This document shows, piece after piece, positions 1-8,955 of a DNA stretch of 64,000 bases. The stretch's first letter is position 1; every line of letters starts with the position of its first letter. This stretch comes from Rubrivivax sp. (GTDB lineage: Bacteria; Pseudomonadota; Gammaproteobacteria; Burkholderiales; Burkholderiaceae): contig JAEUOZ010000019.1 in assembly GCA_016790225.1 (NCBI GenBank), forward strand, positions 1 to 64,000. The letters run 5' to 3'. A model generated the notes under the pieces. The model did not search any database. It was given only the letters and a program-made list of their open reading frames with translations, and was not told the origin of the DNA. Both the position numbers and the translations under genes were made by a program.

Positions 1-719
1 TCGGCCGAATCGCCCTGGATGGTGCTGTACAGCACGTCGCGGATGGGCTCGAGCGTGCTGTACGGGACGCAGAAGTGGATCGAGCCCGAGGTGTCGCCGA
101 CCTCCAGCGTGAAATTCGTGGCCACCACGATCTCGCTGGGCTTGGCGATGTTGGCGAACTGCGGCTGCATCTCCGAGCGCTGGTACTCCAGCTCCAGCGG
201 ATAGATGCCGTGCCAGGCCTTCTTGTATTCGGCGGCGATCACTTCCACCACGCGCAGGATGACGCGCTGCTCGGTGGGCGAGAAATCGCGCCCTTCGATG
301 CGGGTGTGGAACTTGCCCGCGCCGCCGAACAAGGCATCGATGGCCGCGAAGATGACGCTCGGATCGCACACCACCAGACCCGATCCGCGCAAGGGCTTGA
401 CCGAGACGATGTTGAAGTTGGTCGGCACCACGATCTCGCGCAGGAAGGCGCTGAACTTCTGCACCTTGATGCCGCCGATGCTGACCTCGGGGCTGCGCCG
501 GATCAGGTTGAACAAGCCCACGCGGATGTTGCGCGCGAAGCGTTCGTTGATGATCTCCATCGTGGGCATGCGCCCACGAACGATGCGTTCCTGGTTGGCG
601 AGGTTGTAGTCGCGGATGCCGCCGGTCGGCTCTTCCTCGGCCTCCAGCTTCTGGCTTTCGCCGGTGATGCCTTGCAGCAGCGCATCGACCTCGTCCTGGG
701 AGAGGATCTGCTGGTTCAT
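1..719 (-). CDS. fliM: Flagellar motor switch protein FliM (3' end cut by the window)
   Basis: C-ring switch protein that binds phosphorylated CheY and sets the direction of motor rotation. Translation from the ATG at 719 starts MNQQILSQDEVDALLQG; LSQDEVDALL (residues 6-15) is the family's conserved CheY-P-binding peptide. The middle domain follows, with the FGGAGKFHTR segment typical of FliM. About 239 codons are present against roughly 330 in complete FliM, so the C-terminal FliN-like domain lies beyond the left edge. It is the last visible gene of the minus-strand fliFGHIJKLM operon, 93 bases after fliL. fliN and fliOPQR would be expected to the left but cannot be seen. Confidence 0.96.
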   Translation of the reverse strand, partial: MNQQILSQDEVDALLQGITGESQKLEAEEEPTGGIRDYNLANQERIVRGRMPTMEIINERFARNIRVGLFNLIRRSPEVSIGGIKVQKFSAFLREIVVPTNFNIVSVKPLRGSGLVVCDPSVIFAAIDALFGGAGKFHTRIEGRDFSPTEQRVILRVVEVIAAEYKKAWHGIYPLELEYQRSEMQPQFANIAKPSEIVVATNFTLEVGDTSGSIHFCVPYSTLEPIRDVLYSTIQGDSA

Positions 720-812
720 GGCCGTGACGGCCCTGCCGCCGTATCACGCGCAGGCGCCGCCCCGCGGGGCGCAGGACGAACCGGATGACGCATGCGGGTC
801 GCGTCGTTCATG

Positions 813-1442
813 TCACTGGATGATGAAGTTGGAGAAGTGCACGGCCGTCACTGGCAGTTCGACCGGCGCGCGCTTCTTCTTTTTCTTCTTCTTGGGCTTT
901 TCCTCGTCCTCGGCCTTGGCGGCTTCCTCTTCCTCGTCCTCGACCTCGATGCCCAGCGCGCGGGCGGTCTCGCGCTGGATGTCGCGTGCCAGCTTGTCCT
1001 TGCCTTCGCGCCCCAGCATCTCCGCCGAGGTCTTGTGCGCCAGCACCATCAGGATGTTGTTGCGGATCACCGGCATGTAGACCTTGATCGTGTCGGCCAT
1101 CTTGGGGTCGGCCAGCTCCAGCGTCATCCCGACCTGGGCATAACGCTCGGCATCACGATCGGCGAGGTTGACCGTGAAGGGGTCCAGCGGCACGAAGGTC
1201 GGCGCCTGCTTGGGGTCCTTGGCCACCGCGGCGGGCTTGGCCTTCTTGTCGGCGTGGCCCTCGTCCTCGGCTTCTTCCGCGGCAGCGGCCGCAGCGGCCT
1301 TGCTCTTCAGATAGAAGACCGCGCCGCCGCCCGCCACCAGCAGCAGCGCCACCACGGCGCCGATGATGATCAGCAGCTTCTTCTTGCCACCTTTGGCCGC
1401 GGGTGCGGCGCCGGCATCGGGAGCGGCTGCAGCGCTGGACAT
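813..1442 (-). CDS. fliL: Flagellar basal body-associated protein FliL
   Basis: Single-pass inner-membrane protein around the stator and MS-ring that supports stator function. The N-terminus carries a Lys-rich cytoplasmic patch (GGKKK, about residues 18-22) and one membrane helix (about 23-45). An Ala/Glu linker leads into the periplasmic FliL domain (about 80-165), and the protein ends VHFSNFIIQ as in the family. Oddity: just before the last strand there is an acidic block (168-181) followed by seven consecutive lysines (184-190). At 209 aa it is longer than common FliL (about 155-180 aa), and this block plus the linker accounts for the extra length. AAGGAGA lies 5 bases before the ATG. Confidence 0.95.
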   Translation of the reverse strand: MSSAAAAPDAGAAPAAKGGKKKLLIIIGAVVALLLVAGGGAVFYLKSKAAAAAAAEEAEDEGHADKKAKPAAVAKDPKQAPTFVPLDPFTVNLADRDAERYAQVGMTLELADPKMADTIKVYMPVIRNNILMVLAHKTSAEMLGREGKDKLARDIQRETARALGIEVEDEEEEAAKAEDEEKPKKKKKKKRAPVELPVTAVHFSNFIIQ

Positions 1443-1469
1443 GACATCTCCTTGAAACGGGACCGTGCG

Positions 1470-1488
1470 GCCCAGGCGGCGCCTGGGC
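1470..1488 (-). other. Perfect hairpin in the fliL leader
   Basis: GCCCAGGC, 3-base loop, GCCTGGGC: a perfect 8-bp stem about 28 bases upstream of the fliL start, within the 167-base fliK-fliL spacer. No T-run follows on either strand, so it looks more like an RNA processing, stability or attenuation structure than an intrinsic terminator. Function is not known. Confidence 0.5.
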
Positions 1489-1609
1489 GGGCTCGGACAT
1501 TCAAGGGGATTCTTGACCTGGGGTCCCGGCGCCTATGCCGGGAAAAGCGGCGCCAAAGCCAGCGTTGTCAGCCCGGTGGCGCGGATGCGCGGCGGGCCGG
1601 CATGCGCGT

Positions 1610-2992
1610 TCAGGCAAACAGGTCGACCAGGCCGCGAGCGGGCGTTGCACGGCCGCTGGCGCTGCGGGTGGCGGCCGCCAGGTTCTCGTCGTTCGTGGCC
1701 AGGGATGCGGCGGCGCGGCCCTGCGCCTCGAAACCCTGCTGGTTGCCGCGGTCCTGGGGCGCCTGCTGGAAGACGCCGCCGCCGGCGAGCGTGAAGCCCG
1801 CGTCGCGCAGGGCGCTGGCCAGCGCCGGCAAAGATTGCTCCAGCGCCTGGCGGGTGGCAGACCAATCGGCCGCCATGTCCACGCGCACCTGTGTGCCGTC
1901 CAGCGCCAGCCGCACCGCGATCGGGCCGAGTTCGGCCGGGTTGACATTCAGCCGCGCCTGCTCGATGCCGTCGCGGGCCAGCACGCTGATGCGCGCCCCC
2001 AGCGAGGCGCCGAAGCCATCGCTGCCGATGCGGGCTTCCACCGTGGCCGTGGCGTCCACCGGGCCGCTGGCCGGCGAAGGCGCGCCCAGACGCGCGTCAC
2101 CGGCGGGTACCGGCGCCAGGCCGGACAGGGTCAGCGGCGCCGTGGGGCTGGTGAGTGCGCTCGGGCTGCCGGCCGGCGCTGGGGCGGCAGCTGTCGCTGC
2201 GGATTCATCGCTCGAACTCAGCGCGTCCAGCGCGGAAGACTCCGCAGCCTGACCGTTCTGGCGGCTGCTGGGGGCGGCCTCGGGTAGGCCGGGGCGAGGC
2301 GCCTGCGCGGGGCCGGGCTTGGGCGGCGCGCCCGGGCCGCCCGCTGCGGCCACTGCGGCGGAACGGCTGTCGGTTTCAGGGCCCAAGGACGTCTGTCCTG
2401 CAACCGGGCCCGCAGTGGCCGCGAGGGACGGTGCGGCGTCGGCACCGGCCAAGGCCGCCGGCACCTGGGCCGTCGGCGTCACGGTCGCCAGCGCCGCAGG
2501 GTCGATGGTGGCGTCTGCGGGTTCGATGGCGGCCGTGGCGTCGTCGGGCGTCAATACGGCCGCGGCGGCCTTGTCACCGGCCGGTTCGGTCGGCTGCGGG
2601 GTGGCGCTGGTGCCGGTGCCGGTGCCGGTGCCTTCGCGCGCTGCGCGTGGCGCCACGGTCTTGCGAGGTGCAGCCGGTGACGCCGGTGAGGGCGCCGCTG
2701 GCGCGTGTTCCCCACCGGACGGCTCATCGGCTGAGCCGTCGCCCGCAGCCTCAGGGCGGCCGTCTGCGGCCTCGGGCCGGGACTCTCGGGCGCGGCCCGC
2801 TGGGGCCGGCGCCTCGCCCGACGTCGAAGCCGGCCTCGGCGGCGGCTCGCTCGGGGCCGACAGCTTGGCTTGGGTGGCCAGTTGGAGCTGCTGGACAAAG
2901 TCCGGCGCTGCCGAGTTGCCCGAGGCCCAGGCGGAGGGCGGCGGGTTCATGGCGGGTGCCGCCACCGGGGCGCGCAGGTTCACGGGGTTCAT
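1610..2992 (-). CDS. fliK: Flagellar hook-length control protein FliK
   Basis: Secreted molecular ruler that measures the hook and switches export specificity from hook to filament substrates. The first ~330 residues are a low-complexity, Ala/Pro/Thr-rich, presumably disordered ruler. The folded C-terminal hook domain (about 335-405) carries NPAELGPIAVRL at about 351-362, matching the conserved NPxELGxVxV motif that contacts FlhB. Length 460 aa is within the wide family range. The ATG at 2992 lies two bases after the fliJ stop codon, so translation is probably coupled. The C-terminal tail after the hook domain is Gln/Ala-rich. Confidence 0.93.
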   Translation of the reverse strand: MNPVNLRAPVAAPAMNPPPSAWASGNSAAPDFVQQLQLATQAKLSAPSEPPPRPASTSGEAPAPAGRARESRPEAADGRPEAAGDGSADEPSGGEHAPAAPSPASPAAPRKTVAPRAAREGTGTGTGTSATPQPTEPAGDKAAAAVLTPDDATAAIEPADATIDPAALATVTPTAQVPAALAGADAAPSLAATAGPVAGQTSLGPETDSRSAAVAAAGGPGAPPKPGPAQAPRPGLPEAAPSSRQNGQAAESSALDALSSSDESAATAAAPAPAGSPSALTSPTAPLTLSGLAPVPAGDARLGAPSPASGPVDATATVEARIGSDGFGASLGARISVLARDGIEQARLNVNPAELGPIAVRLALDGTQVRVDMAADWSATRQALEQSLPALASALRDAGFTLAGGGVFQQAPQDRGNQQGFEAQGRAAASLATNDENLAAATRSASGRATPARGLVDLFA

Positions 2993-2994
2993 GC

Positions 2995-3483
2995 TCAGGC
3001 CTCCTGCCAGCTGGGGCTCTCGGTGGATGGGCGTGCGGCGGCCGCTCGGGCGTAAGCCTGCTGCGCGGATTCGTCGAAGGCCTTCTGCTCCTGCCGGCCG
3101 TGGTGCAGCAGCAAGGCCAGGCGCCGGCGCTCGACCAGCTTTTCGATCATGGCCACGCGCAGCTCGGCGGCCATCAGCGCTGAACGGCGCTCATTGGCCT
3201 GCTCCAGGCAGGCGGATTCGGCGCGCTGCTGCTGGGCCAGGGCATCGTCCAGCCGCTGCAGGAAGGCACGCGCGGTCTGCAACTGCTGCGGGTGGCACAC
3301 ACGGTCCTCGGGCGTGGCCCAGCGGCGCGCGGTCTCTTCGCGGTAGCTGCGCAGCGCTTCGCTCTGCGCCAGCACCTGCGCCTGGCGCTGCTCGGCTTCG
3401 CGCAGTGCGCGCCAGCAGAGGTCGCGCTGTCGCTGCTCATGCTGAAGCACGGTATCCAGGGCGCGCGGATCGGATGGCGGCAT
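2995..3483 (-). CDS. fliJ: Flagellar export chaperone FliJ
   Basis: Small coiled-coil protein that sits in the FliI hexamer like the gamma subunit of F1-ATPase, escorts chaperones and links the ATPase ring to FlhA. The 162-aa sequence is almost entirely charged, heptad-like helix with many Gln, Arg and Glu residues and no membrane segment, as expected for FliJ (about 145-165 aa). Assignment rests on this composition plus its position between fliI and fliK, where FliJ is normally encoded. Sequence conservation in this family is low, so context carries much of the weight. Confidence 0.88.
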   Translation of the reverse strand: MPPSDPRALDTVLQHEQRQRDLCWRALREAEQRQAQVLAQSEALRSYREETARRWATPEDRVCHPQQLQTARAFLQRLDDALAQQQRAESACLEQANERRSALMAAELRVAMIEKLVERRRLALLLHHGRQEQKAFDESAQQAYARAAAARPSTESPSWQEA

Positions 3484-3494
3484 GCCTTTGCTCC

Positions 3495-4928
3495 TCAGCC
3501 GGCCAGCGACTGCAGCTGTTTGACGCTCTGCGGCAGCACGGCGCGCTCGCGCATGTCCTGCTGCAGCAGCTGGTTGATGGCACCGTGGTTGCGCACGGCG
3601 GTGTCGAGTTCGACATCCTGGCCGGCGACATAGGCGCCGATCTGGATCAGATCGCGGGCCTTGCTGTAGCGCGCCAGCTGCTGGCGCACGCGGCGCGCTG
3701 CCTGCAGGTGCTCCGGGCCGGCCACGCTGGTCATCACGCGCGAGATGCTGCGCTCCACGTCGATGGCCGGAAAGTGGCCGCTTTCGGCCAGCTCTCGCGA
3801 GAGCACGATGTGGCCGTCCAGGATGCCGCGTGCGGCGTCTGCGATCGGATCCTGCTGGTCGTCGCCTTCGCTCAGCACCGTGTAGAAGGCGGTGATCGAG
3901 CCCACGCCGCGCAGGCCGTTGCCGGAGCGCTCCACCAGCTGCGGCAGGCGCGCAAAGCAGCTTGGCGGGTAGCCCTTGGTGGCCGGTGGCTCGCCGATGG
4001 CCAGTGCGATCTCGCGCTGCGCCATCGCATAGCGGGTGAGGCTGTCCAGCAGCAGCAGCACATGCTGGCCGCGGTCACGAAAGTGCTCGGCGATGGCCGT
4101 GGCATAGCCGGCGCCCTGCAGGCGCATCAGCGGCGGCGCATCGGCCGGCGCCGCCACCACCACGCTGCGCGCCAGGCCCTCGTGGCCGAGGATGTCCTCG
4201 ATGAACTCCTTGACCTCGCGGCCGCGTTCGCCGATGAGGCCGACGACGATGACATCGGCCTGCGTGAAGCGCGCCATCATGCCCAGCAGGACCGACTTGC
4301 CCACGCCGGTGCCGGCAAACAGGCCGATGCGCTGGCCGCGGCCGACGGTCAGCAGCGCGTTGATCGCGCGCACGCCGGTATCCAGAGGCACGCGGATGGG
4401 GTCGCGGTCCATGGCATTGATCGGGCGGCGCGCCATGGGCTCGTCGTGCACGTCAGCCAGCGCCCCGCCGGTATCCATCGGCTGGCCCATCGGATCCACG
4501 ACCCTGCCCAGCAGCCCCGGGCCCATGGGCAGGTGCAGGCCGTGGTCCTCGTGCCGGCGCCAGGGATGTGTGTTCACGCCCAGGCTCGGCACCGGGGCCT
4601 TGCGGCGCAAGGGGCGGACGATGGCGCCGCTGGCCAGGCCGTGCAGGACGCCCGTGGGCATCAGAAAAGCCTTGTCGCCATGGAAGCCCACCACTTCGGC
4701 CGTGGCCACGGGCTGGCCGGGCGCGTGCAGCTCGCACAGCGAACCCACGGGCATCTGCAGGCCCACGGCTTCCAGCACCAGGCCGGTCACCCGCACCAGG
4801 CGGCCGCTGAGCTCCAGCTGCCCGGGCTGCCCGGCAAAGGCTTCCATCGAATCGAAGAAGGCCTGCCAGCGCTGCGGCGAGCCGCTGGCACCGGCGGGTC
4901 CCGCCGGCGGCAGGGTCTGGCTGTTCAC
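3495..4928 (-). CDS. fliI: Flagellum-specific export ATPase FliI
   Basis: Cytoplasmic ATPase of the flagellar type III export apparatus, related to the F1 beta subunit. From the GTG at 4928 the protein is 477 aa. The Walker A motif AGTGVGKS spans residues 205-212, Walker B (VLLLLDSL) about 290-297, and RYSKARDLIQIGAY near the C-terminus is typical of FliI. The start was chosen because GTG at 4928 overlaps the fliH stop (GTGA) and gives the family's usual length; starting at 5087 would add 53 residues of Arg/Gly-rich out-of-frame fliH sequence. The overlap implies translational coupling to fliH. Confidence 0.96.
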   Translation of the reverse strand: MNSQTLPPAGPAGASGSPQRWQAFFDSMEAFAGQPGQLELSGRLVRVTGLVLEAVGLQMPVGSLCELHAPGQPVATAEVVGFHGDKAFLMPTGVLHGLASGAIVRPLRRKAPVPSLGVNTHPWRRHEDHGLHLPMGPGLLGRVVDPMGQPMDTGGALADVHDEPMARRPINAMDRDPIRVPLDTGVRAINALLTVGRGQRIGLFAGTGVGKSVLLGMMARFTQADVIVVGLIGERGREVKEFIEDILGHEGLARSVVVAAPADAPPLMRLQGAGYATAIAEHFRDRGQHVLLLLDSLTRYAMAQREIALAIGEPPATKGYPPSCFARLPQLVERSGNGLRGVGSITAFYTVLSEGDDQQDPIADAARGILDGHIVLSRELAESGHFPAIDVERSISRVMTSVAGPEHLQAARRVRQQLARYSKARDLIQIGAYVAGQDVELDTAVRNHGAINQLLQQDMRERAVLPQSVKQLQSLAG

Positions 4929-5719
4929 GGCGTGGACCCCGGCTCGCCGGTGTCGGCTGCAGCGGGCCCGGCCTCCGCCGGCGCTTCGTCGTCCCAGGGC
5001 AGACCGCTGCCCAGCGAAGCGGCCGCGGCTGCCCAGCGGGTGGCCAGCGTGGCATCCACGCTGCCGATATCGGAATGCACCAGGCAACCGCCGCGCTGCA
5101 GCGCCGCATCGGCGACGACCCGGGCGCCGCGCGACTCCAGGGCCTCGCCGGCGCCGAGCTTGACCAGCTCCAGATCGTCCGGGTGCACATGCACGCTCAC
5201 GCGCCGCGCGCTGTGCATCAGCGCGGCCGTGGCGTCCTGGGCGAGCCGTGACACATGTTCAGGGTGGCTGCGCAGTTCGTGATGCAGCACCTGGCGCGCC
5301 AGCAGCACGGCCGTGCGGGCCAGCGCCTGCGCCATCTGCGGCTCCAGCGCAGCCCATTGGCGCTCGAAGCCCTGCAGCAGCTGGCCCAGCTGACGCGCCA
5401 GTTGAGCGGCGTGGCTCTGCTTGAAATTCTCCAGGCCGACGAGGCCGTCGCGGTAGCCGTCCTGGTAGCCCGCCTTGCGCGCCTCCTGGATGCGTTGCTG
5501 CCACTGTTCCGCCGTCGGCTCGGCCGCGGCGCCGTCGACCGCCGCGGCGCGGCCGGGGGCAGGGCGTGCCGGGCCGCCGAAGCTGCCGGGCTGCCAGCTG
5601 GCCACCGGGCCCAGCTCTTCGGCCGGGATGATGCGCGAGTAGCTCGCGCCGGCCTTGGAGCCCGGCGGTGCCGGGACATTCGGAAAGCCGCGGAAGCCGG
5701 CTTCAGACAAACTGGTCAT
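4925..5719 (-). CDS. fliH: Flagellar assembly protein FliH
   Basis: Peripheral stalk of the export ATPase: it dimerises, holds FliI inactive and docks it to FliN at the C-ring. The 264-aa protein has a Gly/Pro/Ala-rich N-terminus including a SYSRIIPAEEL segment typical of FliH, a long helical middle (about 85-150) with GYQDGYRDGLVGLENFK, and a C-terminal globular domain resembling the V-ATPase E subunit (about 150-235). Its start lies inside the end of fliG (17-bp overlap) and its stop overlaps the fliI GTG, so fliG, fliH and fliI are a tightly coupled trio. Confidence 0.93.
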   Translation of the reverse strand: MTSLSEAGFRGFPNVPAPPGSKAGASYSRIIPAEELGPVASWQPGSFGGPARPAPGRAAAVDGAAAEPTAEQWQQRIQEARKAGYQDGYRDGLVGLENFKQSHAAQLARQLGQLLQGFERQWAALEPQMAQALARTAVLLARQVLHHELRSHPEHVSRLAQDATAALMHSARRVSVHVHPDDLELVKLGAGEALESRGARVVADAALQRGGCLVHSDIGSVDATLATRWAAAAASLGSGLPWDDEAPAEAGPAAADTGEPGSTP

Positions 5720-6719
5720 CGCCGCCCGTCGCCATCTGGATCTGGCCCTCGTCGATCAGGCGACGCACGACCTTGAGCATTTCCTTCTGCTCGGATTCGA
5801 CCTCCGAGACGCGCACCGGCCCGCGCGACTCGAGGTCTTCGCGCAGGGTCTCGGCGGCGCGGCTGGACATGTTGCGGAAGACCTTCTCGCGCATCTCCGG
5901 CGTCGCGCCCTTCAGCGCGATGACCAGCGATTCGCTCTGCACTTCCTTCAGCAGGGCCTGGATGCCCTTGTCGTCCAGCTTCTCCAGATCGTCGAAGGTG
6001 AACATGCTGTCCATGATCTTCTGCGCCAGGTCGTTGTCGGCCTCGCGCACATAGTCCAGCACCGAGGTCTCGATCTGGCTGCCCAGCATGTTCAGGATCT
6101 CCGCGGCCGGCTTCACGCCGCCCAGCGAGGACTTGCGGGCGCGGTCGCCGCCGGCGAGCACCTTGCTCAGCACCTCGTTGAGATCCTTCAGCGCGGCGGG
6201 CTGGATGCCGTCCAGCGTGGCCACGCGCACCATCACCTCGTTGCGCTGCCGTTCGGTGAACTGTTTGAGTACGTCGGCGGCCTGGTCGTATTCCAGGTGC
6301 ACGAGGATGGCGGCGACGATCTGCGGGTGTTCGTTGCGCAGCAGCTCGGCCACCGAGACCGCGTCCATCCACTTCAGGCTCTCGATGCCCGAGACATCGC
6401 TGCCCTGCAGGATGCGGTCGATCAGCAGGTTGGCCTTGTCATCGCCCAACGCCTTGCGCAATACCGCCTTGACGTACTCGTCGGTGTCGGGCACCAGCAT
6501 GCTTTCCGAGGCGGCCAGATCGACGAAGCGGTTGAGCACGCCTTCGAAGCGCTCCCGCGGGACGGCCTTCATGCGCGCAATGGTCTCGCCCAGGCGCTGC
6601 ACTTCCTTGGGCGCCAGGTGCTTGAAGACTTCCGCGGCCTCTTCTTCGCCCAGGCTCATGAGCAGGATGGCGGCGTCTTCAACGCCCGTGTCTTCGCTGC
6701 CGCCGCCGTCTCGTGCCAT
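5703..6719 (-). CDS. fliG: Flagellar motor switch protein FliG
   Basis: C-ring rotor protein that contacts FliF through its N-terminal domain and MotA through charged residues of its C-terminal domain. The 338-aa length is typical. The signature EHPQIVA lies at residues 130-136 in the middle domain. The C-terminal torque helix is visible as DLEKLDDKGIQALLKEV around 260-276, with alternating Asp, Lys and Glu residues. The ATG at 6719 is preceded by the fliF stop about 12 bases upstream. The reading overlaps the fliH start by 17 bases. Confidence 0.97.
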   Translation of the reverse strand: MARDGGGSEDTGVEDAAILLMSLGEEEAAEVFKHLAPKEVQRLGETIARMKAVPRERFEGVLNRFVDLAASESMLVPDTDEYVKAVLRKALGDDKANLLIDRILQGSDVSGIESLKWMDAVSVAELLRNEHPQIVAAILVHLEYDQAADVLKQFTERQRNEVMVRVATLDGIQPAALKDLNEVLSKVLAGGDRARKSSLGGVKPAAEILNMLGSQIETSVLDYVREADNDLAQKIMDSMFTFDDLEKLDDKGIQALLKEVQSESLVIALKGATPEMREKVFRNMSSRAAETLREDLESRGPVRVSEVESEQKEMLKVVRRLIDEGQIQMATGGDDQFV

Positions 6720-6731
6720 GTCGGTGTGTGC

Positions 6732-8426
6732 TCAGGTGGTGGCTTCTTCGCCGCTCATCAGGCCGCGGACGATGTTGGCCACGGCCGCGGGGTTCTGCTT
6801 GGCCAGCGCGCGGGCCCGTTCCAGCTGGGTGCCGCCCAGCGCCGGGGCCTCCAGCGCCAGCGGCGCGTCCGCGCCAGGCACCGGCAGCGGGGTGGCGTCG
6901 TCCACCACGGTCGTGATCTGGCTGCCCGGCGTGGTGATCACCGGCGGCGGCGCATTCAAGGTCTTGAGCGCAGGGCGGATCAAGGTCATGACGATCAGCA
7001 GGGCCACGAAGCCCAGGCCGGCCGGCAGCACCGCCGCACGCAGAAGATCCTGCACCCAGGGCTGCTGCCACAGCGGGATCTCTTCGGCCTTGGGCGCCAC
7101 ATCGCTGCGGAACGGCGCATTGATCACGCGCACCGTGTCGCCGCGGTCCTTGCTGTAGCCGATGCCTTGCTGCGCGAGCGCCGTGAGCTTCTCGATCTCG
7201 CCGTCGGTCAGTGGCGTGGCGTTGCTCTTGCCCTTGGGGTCGACCGTCGTGCGGTGGTTGACGACCACGGCCACCGACAGGCGTTTCACGGTGCCGGTGG
7301 CGCTGCGTGTCGTGCGCTGGGTCTTGTCCACCTCGAACTGCGTGGTCGACTCACGTCGGGAGTTGTTGGCGCCGCCGCCCTGGGCCGGCTGCAGCCGCTG
7401 CGCCGCGCCATTGATCGGGGCCGAGGCCGGCACCGGAGGCTGGTTGCTCTGCGCCCCGGGCACGCCGCTGGGCTGGCCGGGTGTGGAGCCGGTGGATTCG
7501 GAACTCTGCGTCGTGCGCACGGCCGCGGGCTCGCTGCCCTGGTTGGGGCGGTACTGCTCGCTGACCTGCAGCGACTCGGAGAAGTCCACATCGGCGGTCA
7601 CGGTGGCGCGCAGGTTCTCGCGCCCCACCACGGGCTCCAGAAGCTCGATCACGCGCCGCTGCAGGCCGCTTTCGATCTGCTGCACATACTGCAGCTGCTG
7701 CGCATCCAGCCCGCCTTCGCCCGACTCCTGGGCCGTGAGCAAGCTGCCATTGCCGTCCACCACGCTCACCGCCTTGGGCGCCAGATCGGGCACGCTGGAA
7801 GACACCAGGTGCACGATGCCGGAGAGCTGCGCGCGGTCCAGCGTGCGCCCCGGATGCAGCGAGACCACCACCGAGGCGGCGGGTTTCTGCTGTTCGCGGA
7901 AGAAGCCGTTGCTCTGGGGCAGCGCCAGCAGCACGCGCGCGCTGTGTACGGCCGAGAGGCTGGAGATGGTGCGCATCAGCTCGCCTTCGATCGCGCGCTT
8001 GATGGCCACGTTCTCGCCCGCCTGGGTCTGGCCGAATTTCGGCGTATCCAGCAGCTCATAGCCGCCGGTGGTCGACTTGGGCAGGCCCATCAGGCCGAGC
8101 TTCATGCGCACGTCGTGCACCTGGGCGGCGGGCACCAGGATCGCGCTGCCACCTTCGCTGTGCCGGTAGGGCACGTTCATCTGCGACAGCTGCGCGATGA
8201 CGGCGCCGCCGTCCTTGTCGGACAGGCCGGCAAACAGCACCTTGTAATCGCCCTTGTTGCCGCCAAGCGCCAGCGCGATGGCGATGCTCATCAGCGCGAT
8301 CACGCCCAGGCCCAGCATCAGCACGGCCTTCAGCGGCAGCGCCGCCATGCGCTCGCCCAGGGAGGGTGGGCTCGCAGGCGCGGCGGGCAGAACGCTGGTT
8401 GAAGGGGAGGTGAGTTCGTTGGCCAT
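6732..8426 (-). CDS. fliF: Flagellar M-ring protein FliF
   Basis: Forms the MS-ring in the inner membrane, the base on which the flagellum is built. The 564-aa sequence has the expected plan: an N-terminal membrane helix (about 30-54, MLGLGVIALMSIAIALAL), two periplasmic ring-building modules, a Gly/Ser/Thr/Pro-rich linker (about 300-370), a second membrane helix near 480-505 (AAVLPAGLGFVALLIVMTLI), and a cytoplasmic C-terminal tail (LARQNPA-like helix, VANIVRGLM) that binds FliG. It is the first gene of the minus-strand fliF-fliM operon. Its start faces fliE across a 193-base divergent promoter region. Confidence 0.97.
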   Translation of the reverse strand: MANELTSPSTSVLPAAPASPPSLGERMAALPLKAVLMLGLGVIALMSIAIALALGGNKGDYKVLFAGLSDKDGGAVIAQLSQMNVPYRHSEGGSAILVPAAQVHDVRMKLGLMGLPKSTTGGYELLDTPKFGQTQAGENVAIKRAIEGELMRTISSLSAVHSARVLLALPQSNGFFREQQKPAASVVVSLHPGRTLDRAQLSGIVHLVSSSVPDLAPKAVSVVDGNGSLLTAQESGEGGLDAQQLQYVQQIESGLQRRVIELLEPVVGRENLRATVTADVDFSESLQVSEQYRPNQGSEPAAVRTTQSSESTGSTPGQPSGVPGAQSNQPPVPASAPINGAAQRLQPAQGGGANNSRRESTTQFEVDKTQRTTRSATGTVKRLSVAVVVNHRTTVDPKGKSNATPLTDGEIEKLTALAQQGIGYSKDRGDTVRVINAPFRSDVAPKAEEIPLWQQPWVQDLLRAAVLPAGLGFVALLIVMTLIRPALKTLNAPPPVITTPGSQITTVVDDATPLPVPGADAPLALEAPALGGTQLERARALAKQNPAAVANIVRGLMSGEEATT

Positions 8427-8619
8427 GCGGCGCCGGGATCAGGGCGCGCAGGGGCAGGAGGCCCCGATGCGCGAATGGCCTGATTGTTCGGCAGCCCCCC
8501 TGCGCCAGACGGAGCGAGAAGCCCAGCCAAACGCGCGCAGTTCCCCCCATCGGCACGGCCTTGCGCGCCTACAGTGTGCTCACGGTGTCAGCCCCTTGCC
8601 GCGCCGTGAAATCCTCCAC
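8427..8619. promoter_or_regulatory. Divergent fliF / fliE regulatory region
   Basis: A 193-base non-coding stretch between divergent fliF (minus) and fliE (plus), the natural place for class 2 (FlhDC-dependent) promoters. On the plus strand CCTACAGT occurs at 8569-8576; the same octamer recurs upstream of flhD (about 16639-16646), so TACAGT may be a -10 element in both. I cannot identify a convincing -35 or an FlhDC box by eye. Confidence 0.4.
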
Positions 8620-8946
8620 ATGGACGTCAAGCTCAAGCCCTTCGACTTTGCCCAGGCGGTGGCCAAGGCCGGCCTGCGCCCGGATGGCCAGCCGCTGCGC
8701 GCGCCGGCCGCGACCGCGGAGTCCGGCAGCTTCCGCACGGCGATGACGCAGGCGCTGGATGCCGTGAGCCGCCAGCAGCTGGAATCCGGACGGCTGCAGC
8801 GCGAGGTGCAGCTGGACAACCCCACGGTGAGCCTGGAGGAGACCATGGTGGCGATGACCCGCGCCAACCTCGGCTTCACGGCCGCCGTGCAGGTGCGCAA
8901 CCGGCTGGTGCAGGCCTACACCGACATCATGAACATGCAGGTCTGA
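8620..8946 (+). CDS. fliE: Flagellar hook-basal body complex protein FliE
   Basis: Small export substrate that joins the MS-ring to the proximal rod. From the ATG at 8620 the protein is 108 aa, the usual length. The C-terminal helix is characteristic: NPTVSLEETMVAMTRANLGF then VRNRLVQAYTDIMNMQV. The frame stays open far upstream, but sequence before this ATG is Arg-rich antisense of fliF and not FliE-like. fliE stands alone on the plus strand, divergent from fliF, and ends 9 bases before the convergent pilin-like gene, an arrangement seen in several betaproteobacteria. Confidence 0.95.
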   Translation: MDVKLKPFDFAQAVAKAGLRPDGQPLRAPAATAESGSFRTAMTQALDAVSRQQLESGRLQREVQLDNPTVSLEETMVAMTRANLGFTAAVQVRNRLVQAYTDIMNMQV

Positions 8947-8955
8947 CGCTGCAGA

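Noticed and set aside
4929..5087. Longer N-terminus for FliI from 5087
   Set aside because: The extra 53 residues are out-of-frame fliH sequence; FliI family length and the GTGA overlap support 4928.
2319..5282. 987-codon open frame on the plus strand
   Set aside because: It lies antisense to fliK, fliJ, fliI and fliH, all with clear family motifs; long antisense frames are common in such GC-rich DNA.
8551..8564. Sigma-54-like CGGCACGGCCTTGC upstream of fliE
   Set aside because: GG and GC are separated by 9 bases; sigma-54 promoters need 10. The cluster is also FlhDC/FliA-type, where sigma-54 is not expected.
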